DNA from: Streptomyces sp. NBC_00670
Lineage (GTDB): Bacteria > Actinomycetota > Actinomycetes > Streptomycetales > Streptomycetaceae
Length of the DNA: 64,000 nucleotides
Direction of reading: 5' to 3'
Assembly (NCBI RefSeq): GCF_036226765.1
Contig: NZ_CP109017.1
Span: forward strand, 4,341,001 to 4,405,000
Made by a program: the position numbers and the translations under genes. Shown one piece after another: positions 40,556 through 48,786 of this stretch. A model generated the notes under the pieces. It had not been told where the DNA came from and did not search any database. It saw only the letters and a list, made by a program, of their open reading frames with translations. Position 1 is the first letter of the stretch, and each line of letters opens with the position of its first letter.

Positions 40556-41914
40556 GTGGGACGACTCTTCGGCACGGACGGCGTGCGCGGTGTCGCCAAC
40601 GCGGATCTGACGGCGGAGCTGGCGCTCGGCCTCTCCGTCGCGGCGGCACACGTACTGGCCGAGGTGGGCACGTTCGAGGGCCACCGGCCGAAGGCCGTCG
40701 TCGGGCGCGATCCGCGCGCCTCGGGGGAGTTCCTGGAGGCCGCCGTCGTCGCGGGCCTCGCCAGCGCGGGCGTGGACGTGCTCCGCGTGGGCGTGCTGCC
40801 GACGCCGGCCGTGGCGTACCTGACCGGCGCGCTCGGCGCCGACCTCGGCGTGATGCTCTCCGCCAGCCACAACGCCATGCCCGACAACGGCATCAAGTTC
40901 TTCGCCCGCGGCGGGCACAAGCTCGCCGACGAGCTGGAGGACCGCATCGAGTCCGTGTACGCCGAGCACCGCACCGGCGCCCCCTGGCAGCGGCCCACCG
41001 GCGCCGGCGTCGGCCGGGTCACCGACTACGACGAGGGCTTCGACCGCTACGTCGACCACCTCACCGGTGTCCTCCCCAACCGTCTCGACGGTCTGACCGT
41101 CGTCCTCGACGAGGCCCACGGCGCCGCCTCCCGCGTCTCCCCGGAGGCGTTCACCCGGGCCGGGGCCACCGTCGTCACCATCGGCGCCGAGCCCGACGGC
41201 CTCAACATCAACGACGGCTACGGCTCGACCCACCTGGACAAGCTTCGCGCCGCCGTCGTCGAGCACGGCGCCCACCTCGGCATCGCGCACGACGGCGACG
41301 CCGACCGCTGCCTGGCCGTGGACCACGAGGGCACCGAGGTCGACGGCGACCAGATCCTCGCCGTGCTGGCGCTCGCCATGCGCGAGCAGGGCACACTGCG
41401 CGCGGACGCGGTCGTCGCCACCGTGATGTCCAACCTCGGCTTCACGCTCGCCATGGAGCGCGAGGGGCTGCGGCTGGTACAGACCGCCGTCGGCGACCGG
41501 TACGTGTTGGAGGAGATGAAGGACAAGGGGTACGCGCTCGGCGGCGAGCAGTCCGGTCACGTCATCGTCCTCGACCACGCGACGACCGGCGACGGCACGC
41601 TCACCGGGCTGCTGCTCGCCGCCCGGGTCGCCGGCACGGGCCGTACGCTCAAGGACCTCGCCTCCGTCATGGAGCGGCTGCCGCAGGTCCTGGTGAACGT
41701 GCCGGACGTCGACAAGTCCCGGGTGACGACGTCCGCGGAGCTGGCGGCGGCGGTGACGGACGCGGAGCGGGAGCTCGGTACGACGGGGCGGGTCCTTCTG
41801 CGTCCCTCCGGGACGGAGCCGCTCGTGCGGGTGATGGTGGAGGCGGCGGACATCGAGCAGGCGCGGTCGGTGGCGGGGCGGCTCGCCGACGCGGTCAAGT
41901 CCGCGCTCGGGTGA
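40556..41914 (+). CDS. glmM: Phosphoglucosamine mutase
   Basis: Glucosamine-6-P to glucosamine-1-P, a step to UDP-GlcNAc for peptidoglycan. 452 residues from the GTG at 40556 (GGAGG upstream). MGRLFGTDGVRGVANADLTA at the start; phosphoserine Ser104 in SASHN; metal loop DGDADRC; sugar loop GGEQSGHVI; phosphate loop RPSGTEPLVRVM. glmS, the preceding enzyme of the pathway, is 2.5 kb downstream. Confidence 0.97.
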   Translation: MGRLFGTDGVRGVANADLTAELALGLSVAAAHVLAEVGTFEGHRPKAVVGRDPRASGEFLEAAVVAGLASAGVDVLRVGVLPTPAVAYLTGALGADLGVMLSASHNAMPDNGIKFFARGGHKLADELEDRIESVYAEHRTGAPWQRPTGAGVGRVTDYDEGFDRYVDHLTGVLPNRLDGLTVVLDEAHGAASRVSPEAFTRAGATVVTIGAEPDGLNINDGYGSTHLDKLRAAVVEHGAHLGIAHDGDADRCLAVDHEGTEVDGDQILAVLALAMREQGTLRADAVVATVMSNLGFTLAMEREGLRLVQTAVGDRYVLEEMKDKGYALGGEQSGHVIVLDHATTGDGTLTGLLLAARVAGTGRTLKDLASVMERLPQVLVNVPDVDKSRVTTSAELAAAVTDAERELGTTGRVLLRPSGTEPLVRVMVEAADIEQARSVAGRLADAVKSALG

Positions 41915-41928
41915 GCGCGCGGGACCCC

Positions 41929-41945
41929 GCGCCCCTCAGGGGCGC
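41929..41945. terminator. Bidirectional terminator between glmM and the DUF389 gene
   Basis: GCGCCCC-TCA-GGGGCGC (41929-41945), overlapping the 3' end of the convergent DUF389 gene. Short but perfect; the motif recalls the dispersed palindromic family. Confidence 0.5.
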
Positions 41946-42859
41946 GTGCGCGCCCACAGCCACTTCTGCATGAGCAGGGTCAGAGTCCCCGCCAGCACGA
42001 TGCCCGCCAGGTTCAGGAGCAGTTGGTAGGTCGAACCCGCCGTCTGGTGGGTGTCGCCGTAGCTCAGGGCGACGGCGGCGTTCGCGGCGGCGGGGACCGT
42101 GGTGACGGAGATGGCGACGCCCACCAGGGCGCCGGACTTGGCCGAGGTCAGGGACAGGGTGCCCGCGATGCCGGCCAGGACGGCGACGACGAAGGAGAAG
42201 GCGTCCGGGGCGTACACGAACCCGGTGTTGGGCCGGTCGCCCTCCAACTCGGCCTCGCTGAACAGGTTGAGGGCGTCCATCAGCAGGCTGAAGCCGACGG
42301 TGAGCACCATGGCGGCGGCGAAGCCGGCGATCAGGGCGACGAGGGAACGCAGCGCCAGGCGCGGGGCGCGGCGCACGATCGCCGTGGACAGCCCCGCCAG
42401 CGGGCCGAACTCCGGACCGACCGCCATCGCGCCGACGATCAGGACGGCGTTGTCCAGGACGACACCGCACGCCGCGATCATCGTCGCCAGGGTGAGGAAG
42501 GCGACGTAGGTGACGGAGAGCGTCGACTCCTCGTGCGTGGCCTCGGTCAGCTGCTCCCACAGCACCGCGTCCGCGCCCTCGCCCGGCGCGTCCTCCTCGG
42601 CCTTGTCGGCCCGCCGGGACAGCGACAGGTCGATGTTCTCCACGGCGATCGAACCGGCGTCGTCGAGCCCCAGTTCCCGCAGCCGGCCGATGAGTTCGTC
42701 GCCGGCCTCACGGGCCACGTCGCACATCACGACGTCCCCGGCCGGATTGCGGGCGGCTCCCGGGAGCACCACGACATGCGTGGTCCCGACGGTCTTCTCG
42801 ATCACCCGGACCACGTCCTCGGTCCGCCCCTCCGGGGTGATCAGGCGCAGATGCAGCAT
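41936..42859 (-). CDS. DUF389 membrane protein
   Basis: 307 residues. The N-terminal ~95 residues are a cytoplasmic ferredoxin-like domain (MLHLRLITPEGRTEDVVRVI). About six membrane helices follow (VTYVAFLTLATMIAACGVVL; ALRSLVALIAGFAAAMVLTV; LTSAKSGALVGVAISVTTVP), the conserved DUF389 pore-like region. Family function is not established; no substrate can be named. It ends convergent with glmM, the stops 22 bp apart. coaA lies upstream in the same direction with a 34-bp gap. Confidence 0.88.
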   Translation of the reverse strand: MLHLRLITPEGRTEDVVRVIEKTVGTTHVVVLPGAARNPAGDVVMCDVAREAGDELIGRLRELGLDDAGSIAVENIDLSLSRRADKAEEDAPGEGADAVLWEQLTEATHEESTLSVTYVAFLTLATMIAACGVVLDNAVLIVGAMAVGPEFGPLAGLSTAIVRRAPRLALRSLVALIAGFAAAMVLTVGFSLLMDALNLFSEAELEGDRPNTGFVYAPDAFSFVVAVLAGIAGTLSLTSAKSGALVGVAISVTTVPAAANAAVALSYGDTHQTAGSTYQLLLNLAGIVLAGTLTLLMQKWLWARTRP

Positions 42860-42893
42860 CCCCGCAGCGTAGCGGGACGCCCGGTCGCCGCCG

Positions 42894-43883
42894 TCAGAGT
42901 TTGCGCAGGCTCAGGCGCTGCACCGTGTGGTCGGAGCCCTTGCGGAGGATGAGGGTGGCGCGGCCGCGGGTGGGGGCGATGTTCTCCGTGAGGTTGGGCT
43001 TGTTGATGGTGCGCCACATCGTGCGGGCGTAGTCCAGGGCCTCCTCCTCCGAGACCTGGGTGTACTTGCGGAAGTACGAGGAGGGGTTCTGGAACGCGGT
43101 CTCGCGCAGTTTGCGGAACCGGCTGAGGTACCAGCGTTCGATGTCCTCGGTGCGGGCGTCGACGTACACGCTGAAGTCGAAGTAGTCGGCGAGCCCGACG
43201 CGGGTGCGGCCGTCGTCGCCGGGGAGCGCGGGCTGGAGGACGTTGAGGCCCTCGACGATCAGGATGTCCGGCCGCCGTACGACGAGCCGCTCGTCGGGGA
43301 CGATGTCGTAGATGAGGTGCGAGTAGACGGGCGCCGTCACCTCGTTCTTGCCGGCCTTGATGTCGGCGACGAACCGGGTGAGCGCGCGGCGGTCGTACGA
43401 CTCGGGGAAACCTTTCCGCGACATCAGGCCGCGGGCCTGGAGCTCCTTGGTGGGGAGCAGGAAGCCGTCGGTGGTGACCAGTTCGACGCGCGGGTGCTCG
43501 GGCCAGCGGGAGAGCAGTGCGCGCAGCAGCCGGGCCACCGTCGACTTGCCGACCGCGACGGAGCCGGCGACGCCTATGACGAACGGGGTGCCGGACTGGG
43601 AGCCCTGCTCGCCGAGGAAGGTGTTGAGGGCGCCGCGCAGGGTGTCGGTGGCGCCGACGTAGAGGTTGAGCAGCCGGGAGAGCGGGAGGTAGATGTCCCG
43701 CACCTCGTCGAGGTCGATGACGTCGCCGAGGCCGCGCAGCTTTTCGACCTCCTCGGCGGTGAGCGGCAGCGGCGTCTTGTCGCGCAGCGCGCTCCACTCC
43801 GTGCGGGTGAGGTCGACGTAGGGAGTCGCCTCCGGCCGGGACCGGTGGGCGCTCCGGGGCATCGAGGAGACCGGAGAGATCAC
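42894..43883 (-). CDS. coaA: Type I pantothenate kinase
   Basis: First step of coenzyme A synthesis: pantothenate + ATP. 329 residues, P-loop GVAGSVAVGKST (104-115), TTDGFLLP, and PDILIVEGLNVLQP; SRKGFPESYDRRAL is the family substrate region. Bacterial type I enzymes are feedback-inhibited by CoA. Start ATG at 43883. Confidence 0.97.
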   Translation of the reverse strand: MISPVSSMPRSAHRSRPEATPYVDLTRTEWSALRDKTPLPLTAEEVEKLRGLGDVIDLDEVRDIYLPLSRLLNLYVGATDTLRGALNTFLGEQGSQSGTPFVIGVAGSVAVGKSTVARLLRALLSRWPEHPRVELVTTDGFLLPTKELQARGLMSRKGFPESYDRRALTRFVADIKAGKNEVTAPVYSHLIYDIVPDERLVVRRPDILIVEGLNVLQPALPGDDGRTRVGLADYFDFSVYVDARTEDIERWYLSRFRKLRETAFQNPSSYFRKYTQVSEEEALDYARTMWRTINKPNLTENIAPTRGRATLILRKGSDHTVQRLSLRKL

Positions 43884-43987
43884 AGTCCATTGTTACGGGA
43901 AGACGAACGGAAAGGACGGGTGGGATGCGTCACTCGCCCCACGGCCTCGGTCTCGGGCCCGGCCCCGGTCCCTGGTCCCGGGACGCG

Positions 43988-44215
43988 TCACTCGCCCTCG
44001 GCCAGGCGGTCGATGGCGTCCTGGACCAGGGCCAGGTACTCGGCCTCCTCGCAGCGCGGCTTGCTGCCGAGCCGGTAGTTCGCGAGGCAGTCGTCGAGGT
44101 CCTCCCCGACGTCCTCGTCGGGCAGCTCCGCGGCCAGCTCGCTGCAGACCCGTCCGGCCAGATCGGACGGATGCGCCGGGCGGCGGCGCACGAACCGGTG
44201 AAGTCGAAGGCGCAC
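43988..44215 (-). CDS. Small conserved hypothetical protein between coaA and glmS
   Basis: 75 residues from the GTG at 44215, with AGGGGGAAA about 8 nt upstream. A basic N-terminus (MRLRLHRFVRRRPAHP) is followed by an acidic helical region (LAAELPDEDVGEDLDDCLAN) and EAEYLALVQDAIDRLAEGE. The protein-like composition and good ribosome site argue it is real. No recognised domain; the helix pair could be a protein-binding module. The 3' end carries GGGCGAGTGACGC, which recurs downstream near 43930. Confidence 0.7.
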   Translation of the reverse strand: MRLRLHRFVRRRPAHPSDLAGRVCSELAAELPDEDVGEDLDDCLANYRLGSKPRCEEAEYLALVQDAIDRLAEGE

Positions 44216-44320
44216 GGCCGTTTCCCCCTGCCCCGGGAGACGGCTCACTCCCGAATGGGGGACCGTATCCCTCTTGCCCGGGAAGGTCCATACCGCGCAC
44301 ACAGAAAGCACACAGATACG

Positions 44321-44446
44321 GGTGTCGTGTAAAGCGACACCGACGCCTCGCGCTTCGTGGCGGGCACGCCGGGCCCCTCCAGCGGCGATTTCTTTCCGAA
44401 ATCGGGCAAGATCGACGAGATTCGGCGCCCCCTGGCCGCATAGGCT
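44321..44446 (+). promoter_or_regulatory. glmS promoter region, leaderless start
   Basis: -10 TAGGCT at 44441-44446 ends 7 nt before the glmS ATG, and no Shine-Dalgarno lies between, so the mRNA probably begins at or next to the start codon. The -35 region has no TTGACA-like hexamer. Upstream is an inverted repeat GGTGTCG (44321-44327) / CGACACC (44335-44341). No glmS ribozyme is evident. Confidence 0.55.
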
Positions 44447-44453
44447 GCCCTGC

Positions 44454-46301
44454 ATGTGCGGAATCGTGGGATACGTGGGGGCGCAGTCGGCGCTCGATGT
44501 GGTCGTGGCCGGTCTCAAGCGGCTGGAGTACCGGGGGTACGACTCCGCCGGTGTCGCCGTCCTCGCCGACGGCACTCTCGCCGCGGCGAAGAAGGCCGGG
44601 AAGCTGATCAACCTGGAGAAGGAACTGAAGGACCGCCCGCTGCCGACCGGCACCACCGGCATCGGACACACCCGCTGGGCCACCCACGGCGGCCCCACCG
44701 ACACCAACGCGCACCCGCACCTGGACAACGCCGGCCGGGTCGCCGTCGTACACAACGGCATCATCGAGAATTTCGCCTCCCTGCGCGCCGAGCTGGAGGA
44801 GCGCGGGCACGAGCTGTCCTCCGAGACGGACACCGAGGTCGTCGCGCATCTGCTCGCCGAGGAGTTCTCCTCCTGCGCCGACCTCGCGGAGGCCATGCGA
44901 CTGGTGTGCCGGCGGCTGGAGGGCGCGTTCACGCTGGTCGCCACGCACGCCGACCAGCCGGACGTGGTCGTGGGCGCCCGCCGCAACTCCCCGCTCGTCG
45001 TGGGCGTCGGTGAGGGCGAGGCGTTCCTCGCCTCCGACGTCGCCGCGTTCATCGCGCACACCCGCTCCGCCGTCGAGCTGGGCCAGGACCAGGTCGTGGA
45101 GCTGCGCCGGGACGGCGTCACCGTCACCGGCTTCGACGGCAGCCCCGCCGACGTGCGCGCCTACCACGTCGACTGGGACGCCTCGGCGGCCGAGAAGGGC
45201 GGCTACGACTACTTCATGCTCAAGGAGATCGCCGAGCAGCCGAAGGCGGTCGCCGACACCCTGCTCGGCCGGATCGACGCGGCCGGATCGCTCACCCTGG
45301 ACGAGGTCCGCATCGCCGACTCCGAGCTGCGCGAGATCGACAAGGTCGTGATCGTGGCGTGCGGGACGGCCTTCCACGCCGGGATGATCGCCAAGTACGC
45401 CATCGAGCACTGGACCCGGCTGCCCTGCGAGGTCGAACTCGCCAGCGAGTTCCGCTACCGGGACCCGATCCTCGACGGACAGTCCCTCGTCATCGCGATC
45501 TCGCAGTCCGGCGAGACGATGGACACGCTGATGGCGCTGCGGCACGCCCGTGAGCAGGGCTCGCGGGTGCTGGCCATCTGCAACACCAACGGTTCGACGA
45601 TCCCGCGCGAGTCCGACGCCGTGCTGTACACGCACGCCGGTCCCGAGGTCGCGGTCGCCTCGACGAAGGCGTTCCTGACGCAGCTCGTCGCCTGTTATCT
45701 GGTGGCGCTGTATCTCGGGCAGATGCGGGGGACCAAGTGGGGCGACGAGATCCGGGCGGTGATCCGCGATCTGTCCGGGATCTCGGCGGCGGTCGACCGG
45801 GTGCTGGAGACCATGGAGCCGGTGCGGGCGCTCGCGCGGTCCCTCGCGGAGAAGGACACGGTGCTGTTCCTGGGGCGGCACGTGGGCTATCCGGTCGCGC
45901 TGGAGGGGGCCCTGAAGTTGAAGGAGCTCGCGTACATGCATGCGGAGGGGTTCGCGGCGGGGGAGCTGAAGCACGGGCCGATCGCGTTGATCGAGGAGGA
46001 TCTGCCGGTGGTGGTGGTCGTGCCGTCGCCGCGGGGGCGGTCCGTGCTGCACGACAAGATCGTGTCGAACATCCAGGAGATCCGGGCGCGGGGGGCGCGG
46101 ACGATCGTGATCGCGGAGGAGGGGGACGAGGCGGTCGTCCCGTACGCCGACCATCTGATCCGGATTCCTGCGACGCCTACGTTGTTGCAGCCGTTGGTGG
46201 CGACGGTGCCGTTGCAGGTGTTCGCGTGCGAGCTGGCGACGGCGCGGGGGAACGAGGTGGATCAGCCGCGGAACCTGGCGAAGTCGGTGACGGTGGAGTA
46301 G
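44454..46301 (+). CDS. glmS: Glutamine-fructose-6-phosphate aminotransferase (isomerizing)
   Basis: Makes glucosamine-6-P from fructose-6-P and glutamine; entry to amino sugar synthesis. 615 residues. Catalytic Cys2 (CGIVGYVG) of the Ntn glutaminase domain; HTRWATHGGPTD and NGIIENFASLR follow. Two SIS domains from about residue 290 (ACGTAFHAGMIAKYAIEHWT, ISQSGETMDTLMAL) and the C-terminus DQPRNLAKSVTVE. An upstream in-frame Met at 44274 is rejected because Cys must follow the initiator Met. Confidence 0.98.
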   Translation: MCGIVGYVGAQSALDVVVAGLKRLEYRGYDSAGVAVLADGTLAAAKKAGKLINLEKELKDRPLPTGTTGIGHTRWATHGGPTDTNAHPHLDNAGRVAVVHNGIIENFASLRAELEERGHELSSETDTEVVAHLLAEEFSSCADLAEAMRLVCRRLEGAFTLVATHADQPDVVVGARRNSPLVVGVGEGEAFLASDVAAFIAHTRSAVELGQDQVVELRRDGVTVTGFDGSPADVRAYHVDWDASAAEKGGYDYFMLKEIAEQPKAVADTLLGRIDAAGSLTLDEVRIADSELREIDKVVIVACGTAFHAGMIAKYAIEHWTRLPCEVELASEFRYRDPILDGQSLVIAISQSGETMDTLMALRHAREQGSRVLAICNTNGSTIPRESDAVLYTHAGPEVAVASTKAFLTQLVACYLVALYLGQMRGTKWGDEIRAVIRDLSGISAAVDRVLETMEPVRALARSLAEKDTVLFLGRHVGYPVALEGALKLKELAYMHAEGFAAGELKHGPIALIEEDLPVVVVVPSPRGRSVLHDKIVSNIQEIRARGARTIVIAEEGDEAVVPYADHLIRIPATPTLLQPLVATVPLQVFACELATARGNEVDQPRNLAKSVTVE

Positions 46302-46334
46302 GGAGCGGTGTCGGCTGACCGCCGGTGGGGCTTC

Positions 46335-46380
46335 TCGCGCAGTTCCCCGCGCCCCTCAAGGGGCGCGGGGAACTGCGCGA
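46335..46380. repeat. Dispersed palindromic element, copy 3; long perfect hairpin
   Basis: A perfect 21-bp inverted repeat (46335-46355 with 46360-46380) around TCAA, containing CGCGCAGTTCCCCGCG and its complement. Between glmS and acpS; it will also act as the glmS terminator. Same sequence module as at 37030, 50461 and 62190. Confidence 0.85.
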
Positions 46381-46476
46381 CCAGCCACGACGCACCCGCA
46401 CCCGCCGACGGACCCCGAACCCCGAGCTACTGGGCGCCCGAACCCCGAGCCTCGGCGGCAGCCGTATGGTTCCCGT

Positions 46477-46848
46477 ATGGGAATCATCGGGGTCGGGATC
46501 GACGTCGCCGAGATCGAACGGTTCGCGGCGTCGCTGGAACGTACGCCCGGCCTGCTTCGGCGACTGTTCGTGGAGGACGAACTGCTGCTCCCCGGCGGCG
46601 AGCGCCGCGGCCCCGCCTCGCTGGCCGCGCGGTTCGCCGCGAAGGAGGCCCTCGCGAAGGCGCTCGGCGCCCCCGCGGGCCTGCTCTGGACGGACGCCGA
46701 GGTGTACGTCGAGGACAGCGGCCGCCCCCGCCTGCGGGTGCGGGGCTCGGTTGCGGCCCGGGCCGCCGAACTCGGCGTACGGCAGTGGCACATCTCGCTG
46801 AGCCACGACGCCGGCATCGCGTCGGCGGTCGTGATCGCCGAGGGGTGA
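46477..46848 (+). CDS. acpS: Holo-[acyl-carrier-protein] synthase
   Basis: Transfers 4'-phosphopantetheine from CoA to acyl carrier protein. 123 residues; Mg ligands Asp9 (GIDVAEI) and Glu57 (FAAKEALAKAL). TATGGT (46465-46470) ends 6 nt before the ATG and no Shine-Dalgarno is seen, so the mRNA is probably leaderless. Linked here to coaA and alr/nnr genes. Confidence 0.96.
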   Translation: MGIIGVGIDVAEIERFAASLERTPGLLRRLFVEDELLLPGGERRGPASLAARFAAKEALAKALGAPAGLLWTDAEVYVEDSGRPRLRVRGSVAARAAELGVRQWHISLSHDAGIASAVVIAEG

Positions 46849-46861
46849 CGGCACCCCCTCT

Positions 46862-48652
46862 TCACACGTTCCGCTCCACCAGGCGGAACGCCAGTACCGT
46901 CGCGTCGTCCTCCGCGTCCGGCCCCACGAGCTCGTCGACGAGTCCCCGTACGTACGCGTCGAGGGCCGCACCGCCCGGCGGGATGCCGGCCCCCGCCCCG
47001 TTCCGCACCGCCCGCAACAGGCGGGACGCGTCCCGGTCCAGGTCCGAGCCGCGGCGCTCGATCAGCCCGTCCGAGTAGAGCAGCACCACGTCACCGGGGT
47101 GCAGCAGGGTCTCGGCCGCCGCGTACGGCACGCCGGGCAGGACACCCAGCGGCATGCCGGGCCCGCCCGGCGGCGGGTCGAGGAGCCGGGCCCGCCCCGC
47201 GCGCACCAGGACCGGCGGCGGATGGCCCGCGCAGGTCCAGCGCAGCAGCCCCCGGTCGGGGTGGTAGCGGGCGATGACCGCCGTCGCCGTCGACTCCTCG
47301 CCGTCGTCGCAGGCGAGCAGGTTGAGCCAGCCGGTCAGTTCCTCCACCCGCCGGCCGGTGAACGCGAGCCCCGCCAGCCCGTACCGCAGTTTGGCCATCA
47401 GGGTGACGGCCTCCAGACCGTGCCCGCGCGCGTCGCCGAGGGCGATGAGGACCTGGCCGGTGGGCAGGACACGGGTCTTGTACCAGTCGCCGCCCACCCG
47501 TGCCGTCCGCCCCTCGGGCCGGTACACGGCGGCCGCCTCGACGCCGTGCCGGGCCAGTTCCGGCGGGAAGCCGGGCAGCACCGCCTCGCGCAGCCGTTCG
47601 GCCACCTCGGCGACCGCGTCCGCCCGCTCCCGCTGCGCCCGCGCCTCCCGCACCGCCCGCTCGGCGACCTCCCGGCCGCGCACGTCGGAGGTCACGTCGC
47701 GGCAGACCGCGCGCACGGTCCACACCGGCCCGGTCTCCGGACGCACCGGCTCGGCGATGAAGCGCAGCACCCGCGCCTCCGGTTCGCCCGGCCCCAGGCG
47801 CAGTTCGAGGTCGACGACGTCCCGTTCGCCCAGCAGTACGTCGTGGAGCCCCCGGTACAGCGGCTCCCGGCCCTCGGGCAGCACCATGCGGCCGAGTTCC
47901 GCCAGGTCCGGCAGCGGGGCCGGGGCGGGCAGACCGAGTACGTCGCGCAGTCCCGTCTCCTCGACGGTCCCGTCGGCGAGACTCCACTCCGCCCAGCACA
48001 CGCGGGCGAGCTGCTGCGCCGCCCGGGCCATCCGGGCGCGCGCCTGCTCCCCGCGCTCCCAGGTGAGCAGCAGCAGTTCCCCGACCGGGGCCACGCGCAC
48101 CTCGCTGCTGATCCGCACCGCCCGCCCGCCCGGGCCGGACAGCGACCACTCGGCGGACTCGGGTCCCTGCGGCCGTCCCGTCCGGCGCGCCTCGTCGAGC
48201 AGACGGGGCACGGGCGTGTCCGCCAGGCTCGGGAAGCGCGCGAACAGCGGCACGTCCCCGCCCCACGCCGGCCAGGACGCCGCCGGCTGCCGGGCGGCGG
48301 CCGGGAAGCGGCGCTCGGCGTACTCCCGTGCGGCCGCGTTGTGCCCCAGATAGCGGTACTCGGTCCCCGCGCCCGGCCCGTACGGCACCGCCCGCACCAC
48401 CATCGCGGCGAGCGGCACGGCGTCCAGCAGCTGCCGGGCCGGCGGCTCGGCGACGGGCGGCGCCGGGGAAGACGTACGGGACGGCTGCCGGGGCCCGCCG
48501 AGGGGCGCGCCGGACGGCGCCTCCGGGGACGTCAGGGGCGACGTCACGGGGGACACGGCATGCGCGTCGACGTACCGCCCGATCCGGAACCGCTGCTCGG
48601 CCAGCAGCAGCTCGAGCGCCCGGAGCCACCGGTCGCCGCCCTCGTCGGCCAT
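46862..48652 (-). CDS. SpoIIE-family PP2C-type serine phosphatase with PAS domain
   Basis: 596 residues from the Met at 48652 (AGGAAGG about 8 nt upstream). The middle region (about 80-330) contains PAS-like sensory sequence (LLDAVPLAAMVVRAVPYG; PVWTVRAVCRDVTSDVRGRE). The C-terminal phosphatase domain carries GGDWYK, LGDARGHGLEA, LLYSDGLIERRGSDL and the metal Asp in DAEDDATVLAFRL. Such proteins dephosphorylate anti-anti-sigma factors in Streptomyces stress and development pathways; no partner gene is adjacent, although the ATP-binding protein at 11053 belongs to the opposing class. Substrate unknown. Confidence 0.88.
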   Translation of the reverse strand: MADEGGDRWLRALELLLAEQRFRIGRYVDAHAVSPVTSPLTSPEAPSGAPLGGPRQPSRTSSPAPPVAEPPARQLLDAVPLAAMVVRAVPYGPGAGTEYRYLGHNAAAREYAERRFPAAARQPAASWPAWGGDVPLFARFPSLADTPVPRLLDEARRTGRPQGPESAEWSLSGPGGRAVRISSEVRVAPVGELLLLTWERGEQARARMARAAQQLARVCWAEWSLADGTVEETGLRDVLGLPAPAPLPDLAELGRMVLPEGREPLYRGLHDVLLGERDVVDLELRLGPGEPEARVLRFIAEPVRPETGPVWTVRAVCRDVTSDVRGREVAERAVREARAQRERADAVAEVAERLREAVLPGFPPELARHGVEAAAVYRPEGRTARVGGDWYKTRVLPTGQVLIALGDARGHGLEAVTLMAKLRYGLAGLAFTGRRVEELTGWLNLLACDDGEESTATAVIARYHPDRGLLRWTCAGHPPPVLVRAGRARLLDPPPGGPGMPLGVLPGVPYAAAETLLHPGDVVLLYSDGLIERRGSDLDRDASRLLRAVRNGAGAGIPPGGAALDAYVRGLVDELVGPDAEDDATVLAFRLVERNV

Positions 48653-48773
48653 CCGTCCGCCTTCCTCCCTGCGCGTTCCGTGCCGGTCCCTCTCCGCATG
48701 CTCGGTGACCGGCGGGCGGCGGGCCACTCGGCGGCGGCGCGGGCCGCCGGACGTACGCCGGGCGGATACGGGG

Positions 48774-48786
48774 CAGACTCGGTCCC
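48774..48786 (+). promoter_or_regulatory. nnr leaderless promoter candidate
   Basis: CAGACT (48774-48779) ends 7 nt before the ATG at 48787 and no ribosome site intervenes. -35 not recognisable. Confidence 0.45.

Noticed and set aside
43925..44000. Repeat GCGTCACTCGCCC before and at the end of the 43988 gene
   Set aside because: A 13-bp direct repeat by itself is too short to support duplication; it could be chance at this GC content.
44216..44453. glmS ribozyme
   Set aside because: The region lacks the ribozyme core, and the promoter -10 lies 7 nt before the start codon, leaving no leader for it.
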